A stretch of DNA of 64,000 bases from Naumovozyma dairenensis CBS 421. Lineage: Eukaryota; Ascomycota; Saccharomycetes; Saccharomycetales; Saccharomycetaceae. The translations under genes were made by a program, and so were the position numbers. This document shows, piece by piece, positions 54,032-64,000 of this stretch (positions are counted from its first letter, which is position 1; each line of letters opens with the position of its first letter). The DNA lies in NCBI RefSeq assembly GCF_000227115.2, contig NC_016483.1, positions 372,001 to 436,000 on the forward strand, given 5' to 3'. Under the pieces are notes generated by a model. It was given only the letters and a program-made list of their open reading frames with translations. It did no database searches and had not been told where the DNA came from.

Positions 54032-55936
54032 CTAGGACGGCCTTGGGTGCTTATCATTATATTGTTTACTATTCTTTTTGGCGATGTCAACGACACATCC
54101 TAGACTTTTCTTTAAGATAGTTCCCGTATCACCATTTACTTCGAATGTTGGCTTTAGAGCCTTTTCCTTATATATTCCCAAAATATAATTCAACATACCC
54201 TTAATGACCATAACCTTAGATAGCGCATCCGCTTCGCTCATAGTGATGGCCATATAATCTTCATATTCCTTTGTTTGTGGATCTTGGCTGATTACCTCCC
54301 AGTATGCAATGCTATGAGGCGATAATATTTGATTAAAAAAACAATATGTTCCTTTCATATCCCAAGATGTAACATCCAATCCAAAATCTAATATGGGTAC
54401 AGTCATTTCGATATGATATATACCTTTATCTTCTATCATTAACATCACCATGGGTCTATAGTAATGATAACTGCATGCTGTATCTTTTAAATGTATCTTA
54501 GGTAACCCAAGCCACATTTTTTGGTCTTGAACCTCTGGTAAAATATTTGGTAATGGAATAAATTGTGTTCCACCATGTATATCTTGGAAATCATCTTCTC
54601 TGCCAATGTCCAAGAATTTCTTATCAAAGACTATGTCACACAAACCATCAGTTAAAGAACATTTAAGGATTTCTAACGGTTTAAAACTATAAATAAAATG
54701 TATTGTACCTCTAGAAAGACCACTTCCTTCGGAATCATCATTAAAGAATGGGGTCCAATTTTTTTCAACTTTTTTAGGCTCTTGACCATTAATCCTAAAG
54801 GTTACAATGGGATCTACTTTCCTATGTGGCATTATTGCATACATTTTCCTTTTCTTATCAGTATCATCAAGCATGTTGAAGATAATTACTGGTTCTTCTC
54901 CTTTACTTGTCTTCTTTAATACAACATGAGGATCTTCTGGACCTTTACAACCTTCAGCTTTAATATTAAAAGGAACCTCTATAAGACTGGGATAAGATTG
55001 GAAGTATCGATTTAATATTTTTTCTTTTCTTCTCTTATTCTCTAACAATGATTTATTATGTTTCGTTATACACTGTTCATACTCAGATGAATCTTTCAAT
55101 TTATCACAAGCGTGTTCCTGGAATTGATCACCCAACATTTCTAATTCTTTCGTAACATCACTAGGAATTATCACATCACTATATGGGATTCTTTTCCCAA
55201 CAATTTCATTCCACTCTTTATCAAAAGCTTGAGCTCTAATCAAAGAAACCAATGGCTGGTTTTTTTGATCAGTATGCCTATACATAACTCTAGAATAAGA
55301 GACGAAACATTGTTCAGATTCTAACCAAACGGGAGCGGGACCAAAACGAGACCAATGTTTTTCAATAATTTCCTCCTCAGACCAATTCTTTTCACTTTCT
55401 TCGTGACGGAAAAAATTTGCATAATCTTTATTTTCATTCTTTAGTAATTGGCGTCTTAATTTCAATAAATTATCCTCGATGGGGATCAAATCTGTAGAAT
55501 AGCCAATGTTGGCATGGTATCCAAGATCGTTACATGATAGATCTTGGTAACTTTTATGTTCTTGTTGTTGCTGTTTGCCTCTTTTGTGATCCTTACTGTA
55601 ATGTTTCGATAAGTCGAGGTTTGTTACAACCCCTTCGACGTCAAAATTTTCATAATACTGATGCAATACTTTTTCAGTGATGGGTGATTTATTCAATTTT
55701 TGGAATCGCAGTTGTTTCGAGACGTCTACGTTTGGGAGGTCATTTTTAGTGGGTAATGATTCATTACTGTTGAAGTAATTCGTTACTACATATTTTGAGG
55801 TGTCTGACCTCGTTGCTATTATTATGAATGTGGTGATTAGTAGAACGAATATGGAAAGCTTATAAACTGAATTTTTCATAGTCAAGCTTCGGACTAAATT
55901 CCTTGGAATATTAATATTAAGTAACCTTCTCATCAT
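54032..55936 (-). CDS. Beta-1,2-mannosyltransferase-like protein (BMT/WRY family)
   Basis: The 634-residue protein looks like a type II membrane glycosyltransferase: short basic cytoplasmic tail, one membrane anchor near residues 24-43 (YKLSIFVLLITTFIIIATRS), a stem, and a large lumenal domain. The domain resembles the BMT (WRY, CAZy GT91) family of Candida species, with FGPAPVWLESEQCFVSYSRV, GCKGPEDPHVVLKK, a block with IHGGTQFIPLPNIL, and CSYHYYRPMV. In Candida albicans these enzymes add beta-1,2-mannose to cell-wall mannan. S. cerevisiae has none; Candida glabrata has several. It lies between KIP2 and PEP4, which are adjacent in S. cerevisiae. Family assignment is by recalled pattern, so substrate is inference. 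Confidence 0.8.
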   Translation of the reverse strand: MMRRLLNINIPRNLVRSLTMKNSVYKLSIFVLLITTFIIIATRSDTSKYVVTNYFNSNESLPTKNDLPNVDVSKQLRFQKLNKSPITEKVLHQYYENFDVEGVVTNLDLSKHYSKDHKRGKQQQQEHKSYQDLSCNDLGYHANIGYSTDLIPIEDNLLKLRRQLLKNENKDYANFFRHEESEKNWSEEEIIEKHWSRFGPAPVWLESEQCFVSYSRVMYRHTDQKNQPLVSLIRAQAFDKEWNEIVGKRIPYSDVIIPSDVTKELEMLGDQFQEHACDKLKDSSEYEQCITKHNKSLLENKRRKEKILNRYFQSYPSLIEVPFNIKAEGCKGPEDPHVVLKKTSKGEEPVIIFNMLDDTDKKRKMYAIMPHRKVDPIVTFRINGQEPKKVEKNWTPFFNDDSEGSGLSRGTIHFIYSFKPLEILKCSLTDGLCDIVFDKKFLDIGREDDFQDIHGGTQFIPLPNILPEVQDQKMWLGLPKIHLKDTACSYHYYRPMVMLMIEDKGIYHIEMTVPILDFGLDVTSWDMKGTYCFFNQILSPHSIAYWEVISQDPQTKEYEDYMAITMSEADALSKVMVIKGMLNYILGIYKEKALKPTFEVNGDTGTILKKSLGCVVDIAKKNSKQYNDKHPRPS

Positions 55937-55966
55937 CCTGGTATATTTCCTTGAAAGGATTCTTAA

Positions 55967-55981
55967 GGGGGGGGGGGGGGG
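55967..55981. repeat. Poly(G) tract of 15 upstream of the mannosyltransferase gene
   Basis: Fifteen consecutive G on the plus strand, 31-45 bases upstream of the start codon (C15 on the coding strand). Such a run is rare in AT-rich yeast DNA and its exact length may be unreliable. Confidence 0.9.
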
Positions 55982-56073
55982 TCAATTCTTCACGTTATTC
56001 AATATACAACGTACACGAATATATGAAAGAAGTAATTTCTGACACGTCATGTATCTTCATATATATATATATA

Positions 56074-56094
56074 NNNNNNNNNNNNNNNNNNNNN
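56074..56094. other. Assembly gap (21 N)
   Basis: Unknown bases between a TA tract and the relic. The stop codon of the relic lies only three bases from this gap. Confidence 1.
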
Positions 56095-56096
56095 AG

Positions 56097-56396
56097 TTAC
56101 TCACGCCAGCTTTCTTCGTTGTAATGAACCATTGGATAATCTCTGAGGACCTTTCTCCTTAGAGGATCTGGTGGAACTGGACAAATTTTAAAGTTATAAT
56201 TTTTCACTTTGCGGAAAAGATTTGCGTCTTCTGTTTCTGAAGTCGACAGGCTGTACATGGCTGTAGGAAAAAACCGTACCTGGTTATTTTGAAAAATGAC
56301 TGAGTATTTTTTCCAAAATTTACTAACCCTCGAAATTTGGGGGCAGCTTTCGGTAAAAAGATTTATAGCCCTCGAAGTTTTAACATTTGACCCTAG
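56097..56396 (-). pseudogene. C-terminal remnant of an unrecognised gene
   Basis: The minus strand is open for about 99 codons, ending in TAA at 56097-56099, with very protein-like composition. It includes FTESCPQISRVSKFWKKYSV, QNNQVRFFPTAMYSLST and CPVPPDPLRRKVLRDYPMVH. There is no start codon at its beginning (a stop lies just upstream at about 56397), and the only internal Met would give 53 residues. It looks like the last part of a larger gene cut off by mutation or rearrangement. It is on the same strand as, and upstream of, the mannosyltransferase gene but does not resemble it. I do not recognise the family; a secretory-pathway enzyme is a guess. Confidence 0.5.
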
Positions 56397-57292
56397 TTAA
56401 ACTTTTTAATATGACTATCACAGGAAGGCTGAATCAGATTATACGGTACTCGGGTCACCAATCAAAACATCGATGGTGATAGTTACCACGCAAAATTGTT
56501 ATAGTGTACTTATCGAATTTTCTTCCTTGTCATTAATTTTTATTTTGCTTCTGTTCTTTTTTGGAAGAATTTTGGCCAGCGTTTTTAAAGACTTTTGTTT
56601 AGATCAGCTCTATTTAATTTGTAGGTTAGGTTATAGCTTAGAGTTTTATACTTTTTTTTTTCTATTTTGTTTCATGTGAAGGATATTGTTCGTCTCTACC
56701 CGTTGTAAACTTACCCCTACTATCTGGGGAACATTGCCCTAAGTAAAGGTTTCCAAACGTTTACTGCCACGTGTCCAGAAGGAACTGTGCGGTACAGTGA
56801 CCACAACACTTTCACCAGGAGCCCTTCTCTAAAGATATACAAAGTGGCTACACTCCCAATTGCGTAGACCCATCAAGAGAAAATAGCAATGGAAGTTTAC
56901 TAATTAAGATTCTCTATCAATATTATACGTAAATATGTGCTATCGTCATAAGTATAACTATTGGACTACAACTATTGAGTATATTTAATATATATTGTAA
57001 AGAAAGACTTTGAAAGTTCCGCGATATAATGTTGCCCTTGTTTGGTTGGAACTTCAAAACTACCTACAATAGTATTAGTCAAAACCATCGTTTTTTTTTG
57101 TTTTTTTATTTGTTATATAAAATATAGTGTAAAGATAAAGTAAGAATATTGCTCAAAAAAGAATAAAATTGGAGAGCATAAAATAGGAAACGTAAGAATG
57201 GAAACAAAGGGAATATTTTTTGTTACGTTGAGAGAAAGAGAAAAAGAAAAAGCCTAGAATAAATAGGAAAAATAACCACATCAGTGTCCTAT

Positions 57293-58988
<1,696 letters not shown>

Positions 58989-61700
58989 CTATAAGAATTG
59001 CAGATTGTCTGGTTTTTGAGTTGGTTGATCTAATTTCGCTCTCTTTACTTTCTTGGCGGGATCATTTTGTGATTGAGACAAACTGACTGAATGTACTCTC
59101 TTGAGAAGTTTATTCCCCTGCGGCGGTGACGTGATAATTTCATTTTCTTTGTTGTCATTGTTATGTTCAATACTGGATAACACCTCGTCATCAATATTGC
59201 TCTTAATTTGGTCAACGTGTATGTTTTGTTCGTTACTATTGTTGACTTTAAGGCTAGCATTATCAATATGATTAGGAAACGCAGTAGCCAATTTACCGAA
59301 ATGGGTATGTGACTCCTTCTTGTTGTAAGGTGACGACATTGCTTCAATGATACCCTCATTCTTAATCTTTGATTTTTCGGCTCTTTGTATTGCCATCATT
59401 TGAATTAATCTTTTCACTAGTGATTTTTCATCATCCGTTTGACTGACAATTGCACGTATTGTTTTTGATGTTTCGAATGGTGACATCCCATCATTAAATA
59501 ACCCTGTACTATCATTAATTTCCACTTTAAATCCGATAACAAAATTATGTTGCCAATCACAAATAATTTTGATCTCATCACCATGTTGTAAAAGACATTT
59601 AGATCCCTGTTCTAATTTGATATCATTAACATAACTAACATTGGACCCTGAATGACAATACCAAATATCATCTAGACCCTGCGCTGGTGATTCATATATA
59701 CTATCCCCCACAGCATGTCTTTTTTTCAATATGAAACAATGAACTCTTGATAATCTGCTATCTTCAATCCGACAATTGCAATCATCTGACCTACCAAAAA
59801 AAAATGGATTGATACCTTGACTAAGTGGGATACTTTCTTGAATCCTACTTTCTCGTAAAGGACGCAACGTCAAGAATTTACCATCTGCTTTCTTTTTAGT
59901 TTTCTTCGAATTCCCACTATTATTATGACGGGGATTATTTTTCAATACATTATCAAGCTTTCCTTTCTCATTACTTTGACTTTGACTTTGACTTTGACGT
60001 GGCACTTTCGGTTGTTGCGTATATCGAATAAGTGGATTCCCTGGAATCTTAAATCCCTTTGGTTGCGATGGTTTATTCATATCTTCAAATTGTCGTAATT
60101 GTTCCTTTCTTTGTGCTTTCAGAAATTCATATTGCGCATCATCCATATTTTCTAACAGCTTTTGTTGTGATAATGAGTCTGTCAGTGAAACTTGGAAACA
60201 CGAATCTTTATCATCTGTTTCATTCACACTATTAACAGAGTTATTCTTCACAAAAGATTGCGAAAATTGTGCCATCTTGATCCATGGATGTTCTAAGGCC
60301 TTCTCTGCAGTTAATCTGTCATTTGGCTTTACTTGTAATAATGAATCAATAAAATCTCTTGCTTCATCTGATATTCTGAAATCCTTTAACGGGCCCTCAT
60401 GATATGAGCCTCTAGAAATTTGTTTATATAGCTGCTTTTGAGTACTACCACTAAAGGGCAAATGTCCCGTCAAGATAACATAAACAAGACACCCCATGGA
60501 CCACATATCTACTAAAGATGAATATTCATTACGTTCACTGTTTGCATCGGCGTTTTCCCTTAATTCACCGTCGTTTTTACCAGATATAATTTCAGGTGCT
60601 ACATATGCTAATGTACCACAAAATGTTTTCATGAATGTACCATTGTCTTGTACTTTTGCCAGACCAAAATCTGTTATCTTGACAAGGACAGGATCATCTT
60701 GTTCAATTAAAATATTATCTGGTTTTAAATCTCTATGACTTATTCCCATAGAATGAATATATTTAATGGCTTCCAAGATTTGTCTAGAGATTTCTCTACC
60801 TGCATCTTCACCTACAGCACCATGAGCGGCTACAAAATCCATGAGATCACCACCTGAAACAAATTCCATTAGCATATAGTAATTTTCATGATCTTCATAA
60901 AACCCCTTCAATCGTACTATTCTTGGATGATCTAATCTTTGTAATACCTCTAATTCTCTACTTACACCATCCATATTGGAGCCCATGACTTTCCTTTTAC
61001 TAATAATTTTCACAGCAAAAGTTTTCCCTGTACTTCTTTCGACAGCTTTTTTCACTGTAGCAAATGCACCTTGACCAACGACTTCATCTTGAATCTCATA
61101 ATCTTTAAAGATTCCTTGGAATTTCGCATCTTCACCTATGCTATCTATACTTTTCTTGCTATCCTCACTATTTGAATTTGAATTTGAATTTGAATTTAAA
61201 GTAGAAACACCATGATGTTTCCTTTCCATCAATGCCTTCTTAAATTTTTCATTAATGAAAAGAACCAACGATAAAATATCATCTTTAACACCCACTCCAA
61301 CAGTAATCTCATCACCTTGAGATAGTAATTGATTCTTATCCTTTCTCAACCTATCCCCATTCAACCACGTCCCATTCGTCGATGTATCCTTAATCAATAA
61401 ATTACCATCTTCTCCTAATAAGATTTGGAAATGTTTGTTTGAAAGTCTCGAGATATCACCAAGATGATAATCTACGATATTGGCGTTCCTACCGAAAGTC
61501 CATATTTTCTTTATTGGTGTTTCCATGGTCAGGATAGTGGCAATACTTTTCACTTTCAAATCACGGATGGGGATAGTCCCATTAGTACATATAATTCGGC
61601 ATACTATATTCTCATCGATTTGTTCTTGTGAGAATTTTTGAATTAGGAATTTTTGAGTGGCTTGAGTGGCCTGTTGTGTTGGTTGAGTTGTGTAGTCCAT
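58989..61700 (-). CDS. RAD53: DNA damage checkpoint kinase Rad53
   Basis: The 903-residue protein matches yeast Rad53 (821 residues), the CHK2-type effector kinase of the DNA damage and replication checkpoints. The N-terminal TQ cluster (TTQPTQQATQATQ, residues 4-16) is the Mec1 target that binds its own FHA domains. FHA1 has FGR with R71, SRLSNKH and TSTNGTW. The kinase domain runs about 200-470, with GQGAFATV, AVKII, HRDLKPDN, DFGLAK and CGTLAYVAPEI. FHA2 has NPFFFGRSDDCNCRIEDSRL and SRVHCF. The extra length is low-complexity linker, including hexamer-encoded Asn-Ser and Gln-Ser repeats and a longer C-terminal tail. The bipartite basic KKVKRAKL near the end resembles a nuclear localisation signal. 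Confidence 0.96.
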   Translation of the reverse strand: MDYTTQPTQQATQATQKFLIQKFSQEQIDENIVCRIICTNGTIPIRDLKVKSIATILTMETPIKKIWTFGRNANIVDYHLGDISRLSNKHFQILLGEDGNLLIKDTSTNGTWLNGDRLRKDKNQLLSQGDEITVGVGVKDDILSLVLFINEKFKKALMERKHHGVSTLNSNSNSNSNSEDSKKSIDSIGEDAKFQGIFKDYEIQDEVVGQGAFATVKKAVERSTGKTFAVKIISKRKVMGSNMDGVSRELEVLQRLDHPRIVRLKGFYEDHENYYMLMEFVSGGDLMDFVAAHGAVGEDAGREISRQILEAIKYIHSMGISHRDLKPDNILIEQDDPVLVKITDFGLAKVQDNGTFMKTFCGTLAYVAPEIISGKNDGELRENADANSERNEYSSLVDMWSMGCLVYVILTGHLPFSGSTQKQLYKQISRGSYHEGPLKDFRISDEARDFIDSLLQVKPNDRLTAEKALEHPWIKMAQFSQSFVKNNSVNSVNETDDKDSCFQVSLTDSLSQQKLLENMDDAQYEFLKAQRKEQLRQFEDMNKPSQPKGFKIPGNPLIRYTQQPKVPRQSQSQSQSNEKGKLDNVLKNNPRHNNSGNSKKTKKKADGKFLTLRPLRESRIQESIPLSQGINPFFFGRSDDCNCRIEDSRLSRVHCFILKKRHAVGDSIYESPAQGLDDIWYCHSGSNVSYVNDIKLEQGSKCLLQHGDEIKIICDWQHNFVIGFKVEINDSTGLFNDGMSPFETSKTIRAIVSQTDDEKSLVKRLIQMMAIQRAEKSKIKNEGIIEAMSSPYNKKESHTHFGKLATAFPNHIDNASLKVNNSNEQNIHVDQIKSNIDDEVLSSIEHNNDNKENEIITSPPQGNKLLKRVHSVSLSQSQNDPAKKVKRAKLDQPTQKPDNLQFL
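59975..59998. repeat. TTTGAC hexamer repeat in RAD53
   Basis: Four perfect copies encoding alternating Ser and Gln in the linker between kinase and FHA2. SQ pairs are also the target motif of Mec1/Tel1 kinases. Confidence 0.9.
61171..61197. repeat. TTTGAA hexamer repeat in RAD53
   Basis: Four and a half perfect copies encoding alternating Asn and Ser (residues about 169-178) between FHA1 and the kinase domain. Confidence 0.9.
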
Positions 61701-62473
61701 GTGTTTTAATTGTGAGTTGTGATGGGGGTACTATGCGGCCTTCGAATATATAGCGTGAAGATCAGCTGGAGTGTACTTGATGGGGCATATCTAGTTGGTT
61801 TCTGATGAATGTTGAAGGTCATTTATTGATGGGGTTTCCTTTACGCGCCTGTTGTGTGTTGTTTCGCGTTTCCTCTCTTCCACCGGCTTGTTTGTTTTGA
61901 GTAGTTCACACCCAGAAGAATATAACTTACTTACTTCACAATAGTATGCATAAGTTATAAATGAACAACTCTGAAGATATCAACACTTAACATATGACTG
62001 ATATTATTTCTTGTGCATAATAGGGCGATGCTATAGTAGGAGATCGAATATGATTGTACTTGCCACTGTTTTGTCGTGCTATTGCAGATAGCATTAGGTA
62101 CCCCTGTAGAATGCAGTAAACAATTCCAGTTATATATATAGTACGGAGTGGTCATATCAATGCTATTGACCTGCCAATTCTTATATAGTAAATATTGCCA
62201 CCCTACTCCCATTTCGCACTTGTTGGGTGACGATACAATATACTCCGTTTACCATTTGTACAGACTATGTTTTATCGTTTGGCCAATATGAGGCTACCAC
62301 ATCTGTGATACTTTTAACGGGGCTATCAATTAAAACCAATTTAGCCGCCTAGCTTCCTGTATGCTCTATAAGTAATAGCTCAAAACATACGCAAGAGTAG
62401 GAGGTAGGAAACAATAGATTCATTACAATAGACATTTCAGACGTTAACAAGTAAACGATACAATACAAGGACA
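61701..62473. other. Intergenic region: divergent promoters of RAD53 and MEI5
   Basis: About 770 bases. It contains TTACGCGCC near 61850, which includes the core of an MluI cell-cycle box (ACGCG), about 150 bases upstream of RAD53. I see no gene; an 85-codon minus-strand frame (61955-62212) looks non-coding. In S. cerevisiae RAD53 and MEI5 are not neighbours. Confidence 0.45.
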
Positions 62474-62669
62474 ATGGAGGACACTACAATTAATTTATCA
62501 ACAACTGCTATTTCTACTACTGCTACTACTACTACTACTACTAAAAAAGAAAACAAGACTTTATCATCCAAATTCAAGAGTCCCTTTAAATCACCAAAAT
62601 TGGATGACGCCACCTTGATAAACATATCCACCTTATCGACTCCAATCAGATCATGCTCCACTCCCAAAG

Positions 62670-62701
<32 letters not shown>

Positions 62702-63334
62702 GCACATCCAATGATCTATAAAAAGATTACAAAGACAGATCAAGAGGAAATTATCTTGAAGAAAAAAAACATGTTACTTCATAATGAATTAGTTAACCAA
62801 ATAAAATCATACGAACGGGAAAATAATGAATTGAAGCGGATGCAGAAATTCATAACGAACGATTATTCTCGAGGAGGAGGTGAAGGTAGCACACAACAAT
62901 TGATTAAGAAATGGAGAAGTATATCGCAAATGACCATGTCCTATTTGTTGAATTCTATATCTTGTAAGATTGATAAGATGGGTGGGTATGAAGAGTTTAT
63001 TAGAAAAGAGTTTAATATGGAGAAACAAAAGTTGGAATATCATTTGGATGATGGGATTAGGGAGTCTTATGAGGAGGTGATGGAGTCAGAGGAATTTCAA
63101 AATTTGAACAAGGATGAACAATTGGAATATCAAGAACAGATGGAGAATAAGTTGGTAGAGTTAGAGAACTTTAAGACAAAGCAACTGGAAAGACTAGAAA
63201 ATGAATTTCAGAGTATTATTAAGAATGATTCTCAGGGTGGATTGGATATGAAACAATTAGCCAAAAGATTGAAAGTCGATTATAGTTTAGTCTTCCCCTC
63301 CGAGGATGGAGAAGATATACAAAGTCAACATTAG
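62474..63334 (+). CDS. MEI5: Meiotic recombination mediator Mei5 (Sfr1 family)
   Basis: The 286-residue protein resembles Mei5/Sfr1, the partner of Sae3/Swi5 that helps load Dmc1 on DNA during meiosis. It has the N-terminal KFKSPFKSPKLDD motif typical of the family, a central coiled coil (EEIILKKKNMLLHNELVNQI), and a C-terminal domain with LIKKWRSISQMTMSYLLNSI. It is longer than S. cerevisiae Mei5 (222 residues), largely through Thr runs encoded by ACT repeats. The next gene is TFB2, as in S. cerevisiae (YPL121C, YPL122C), which strongly supports the assignment. Confidence 0.88.
62672..62701 (+). repeat. ACT repeat in MEI5
   Basis: Ten perfect ACT codons giving Thr67-76. A shorter, interrupted ACT run lies at about 62516-62542. 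Confidence 0.97.
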
Positions 63335-63626
63335 TAAACCTCTTACGCACTTTATTTATCTCTTTAACTAAATAAGTAAATTTAGTTATGCGTTGCACGC
63401 CTCATTATGTAAATGAAAAATAAGAGTATCGAATCTTAAAGGAACGGAAAATGTTACTAAAGCATTAAAATAACTCTTAGAGAACAATTATTGACAGCAA
63501 CAATAAGCATATTACATATCGAAAGGTATCACCTGCCCACCCTGCATACTAACAATTACATAAAGCATAATACGAATACCAATATTACTTTGTGAAAAAC
63601 GAGGAGATACCACTACTAATAAAATA
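63335..63626. other. Intergenic region between MEI5 and TFB2
   Basis: About 290 bases: MEI5 3' end and TFB2 promoter. Nothing else seen. Confidence 0.4.
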
Positions 63627-64000
63627 ATGACCGAAAACGTCCTGAAGATATCTGTTACTCAATATTTAGAGGAAATACCGCAACAAGTTCAATCACGACT
63701 TTATGAATCACCAGCCACATGTTTAGCTATATATAGATTATTACCGCAACTTTCCAAGTTTTTTGTTATGTCCATGGTTTTCAACAACAATGAAGTATCA
63801 CTTCGAGATTTAGATAGATGGGTTAAACCAGATGCCAAGTTACAATTCCAAGATGCAATTAAATCCATGAAATCATTACATCTTATCATCCCATCCAAAG
63901 GTAACGGCGGACCACTTATGATAATTTTAAATCCAACATTTAGAGAAAGTTTCAAAAATGCATTAACCGGTGGGCAAATTAATAATTCATTCGGTATTAT
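63627..64000 (+). CDS. TFB2: TFIIH subunit Tfb2, N-terminal part
   Basis: The first 124 codons, cut by the window edge, match yeast Tfb2 (p52 of TFIIH, about 513 residues). Seen are VTQYLEEIPQQVQSRLYESP, TCLAIYRLLPQLSKFF, and NPTFRESFKNALTGGQINNS. Tfb2 is a core TFIIH subunit in transcription initiation and nucleotide excision repair, where it stimulates the Ssl2/XPB ATPase. It runs off the right end. Confidence 0.96.
   Translation, partial: MTENVLKISVTQYLEEIPQQVQSRLYESPATCLAIYRLLPQLSKFFVMSMVFNNNEVSLRDLDRWVKPDAKLQFQDAIKSMKSLHLIIPSKGNGGPLMIILNPTFRESFKNALTGGQINNSFGI

Larger units (their letters stand above)
55937..57292. other. Intergenic region between the mannosyltransferase gene and PEP4
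   Basis: About 1.35 kb. It contains a 15-base poly(G) tract, a short assembly gap, and a minus-strand coding relic at 56097-56396. The rest (56400-57292) is AT-rich with no gene that I can support; a 68-codon plus-strand frame at 56473-56679 is hydrophobic and probably chance. Confidence 0.5.

Noticed and set aside
56321..56327. TACTAAC, the yeast intron branch-point sequence, on the plus strand
   Set aside because: There is no GTATGT 5' splice site upstream on this strand and no plus-strand coding exon nearby. The sequence lies opposite the minus-strand relic.

Overview
This is nuclear DNA from a budding yeast of the family Saccharomycetaceae. Almost every gene is intronless, AT-rich and closely similar to a Saccharomyces cerevisiae protein, and long blocks keep S. 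cerevisiae gene order. I recognise STO1, RPL15, ASI1, ADE16/17, an old yellow enzyme, an SDR reductase, AAT2, SED5, SNF7, SDH3, TGL1, CTK1, HSK3, MRPL31, CMC1, APL2, OCT1, RMA1, a type I myosin, ILV2, PMU1, SPG4, PGM (3' part), KIP2, a beta-mannosyltransferase, PEP4, RAD53, MEI5 and the start of TFB2. Names and gene orders come from memory of S. cerevisiae; no search was run.

Layout. Positions 1-22000 follow the S. cerevisiae YMR125-119 and YLR029-025 regions: STO1, RPL15, ASI1, ADE, AAT2, SED5, SNF7. An OYE and an SDR gene are inserted between ADE and AAT2. Positions 22249-36472 follow YKL141-132 (SDH3 to RMA1). Positions 38244-51314 mix YKL129-127 with YMR109-105 (myosin, ILV2, PMU1, SPG4, PGM). 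Positions 51630-61700 match YPL155-153 (KIP2, PEP4, RAD53), with a beta-mannosyltransferase inserted that S. cerevisiae lacks. The right edge matches YPL121-122 (MEI5, TFB2). Genes of two S. cerevisiae sister regions are merged here while others of the same intervals (e.g. ASC1, MED11, SPC24, FOL3) are missing. This fits a post-whole-genome-duplication yeast outside Saccharomyces, possibly of the Naumovozyma/Kazachstania/Nakaseomyces group, that lost a different set of duplicates. The genus assignment is inference.

The genes are mostly housekeeping: cap binding and translation, purine, aspartate and branched-chain amino acid synthesis, Golgi and endosome traffic (SED5, SNF7, APL2), mitochondria (SDH3, CMC1, OCT1, MRPL31), mitosis (HSK3, KIP2), the DNA damage checkpoint (RAD53) and meiotic recombination (MEI5). 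The unusual material lies in long intergenic stretches: a 420-bp element with 52-bp inverted ends, a GC-rich island with a related sequence, two unrecognised gene relics on the minus strand, and a GGGGA repeat just upstream of PEP4. The OYE has a heavily altered active site. The assembly has gaps at 2320-2321, 48529-49075, 49474-50473 and 56074-56094, with sequence errors next to at least one of them. I found no tRNA, rRNA, CRISPR array or centromere.
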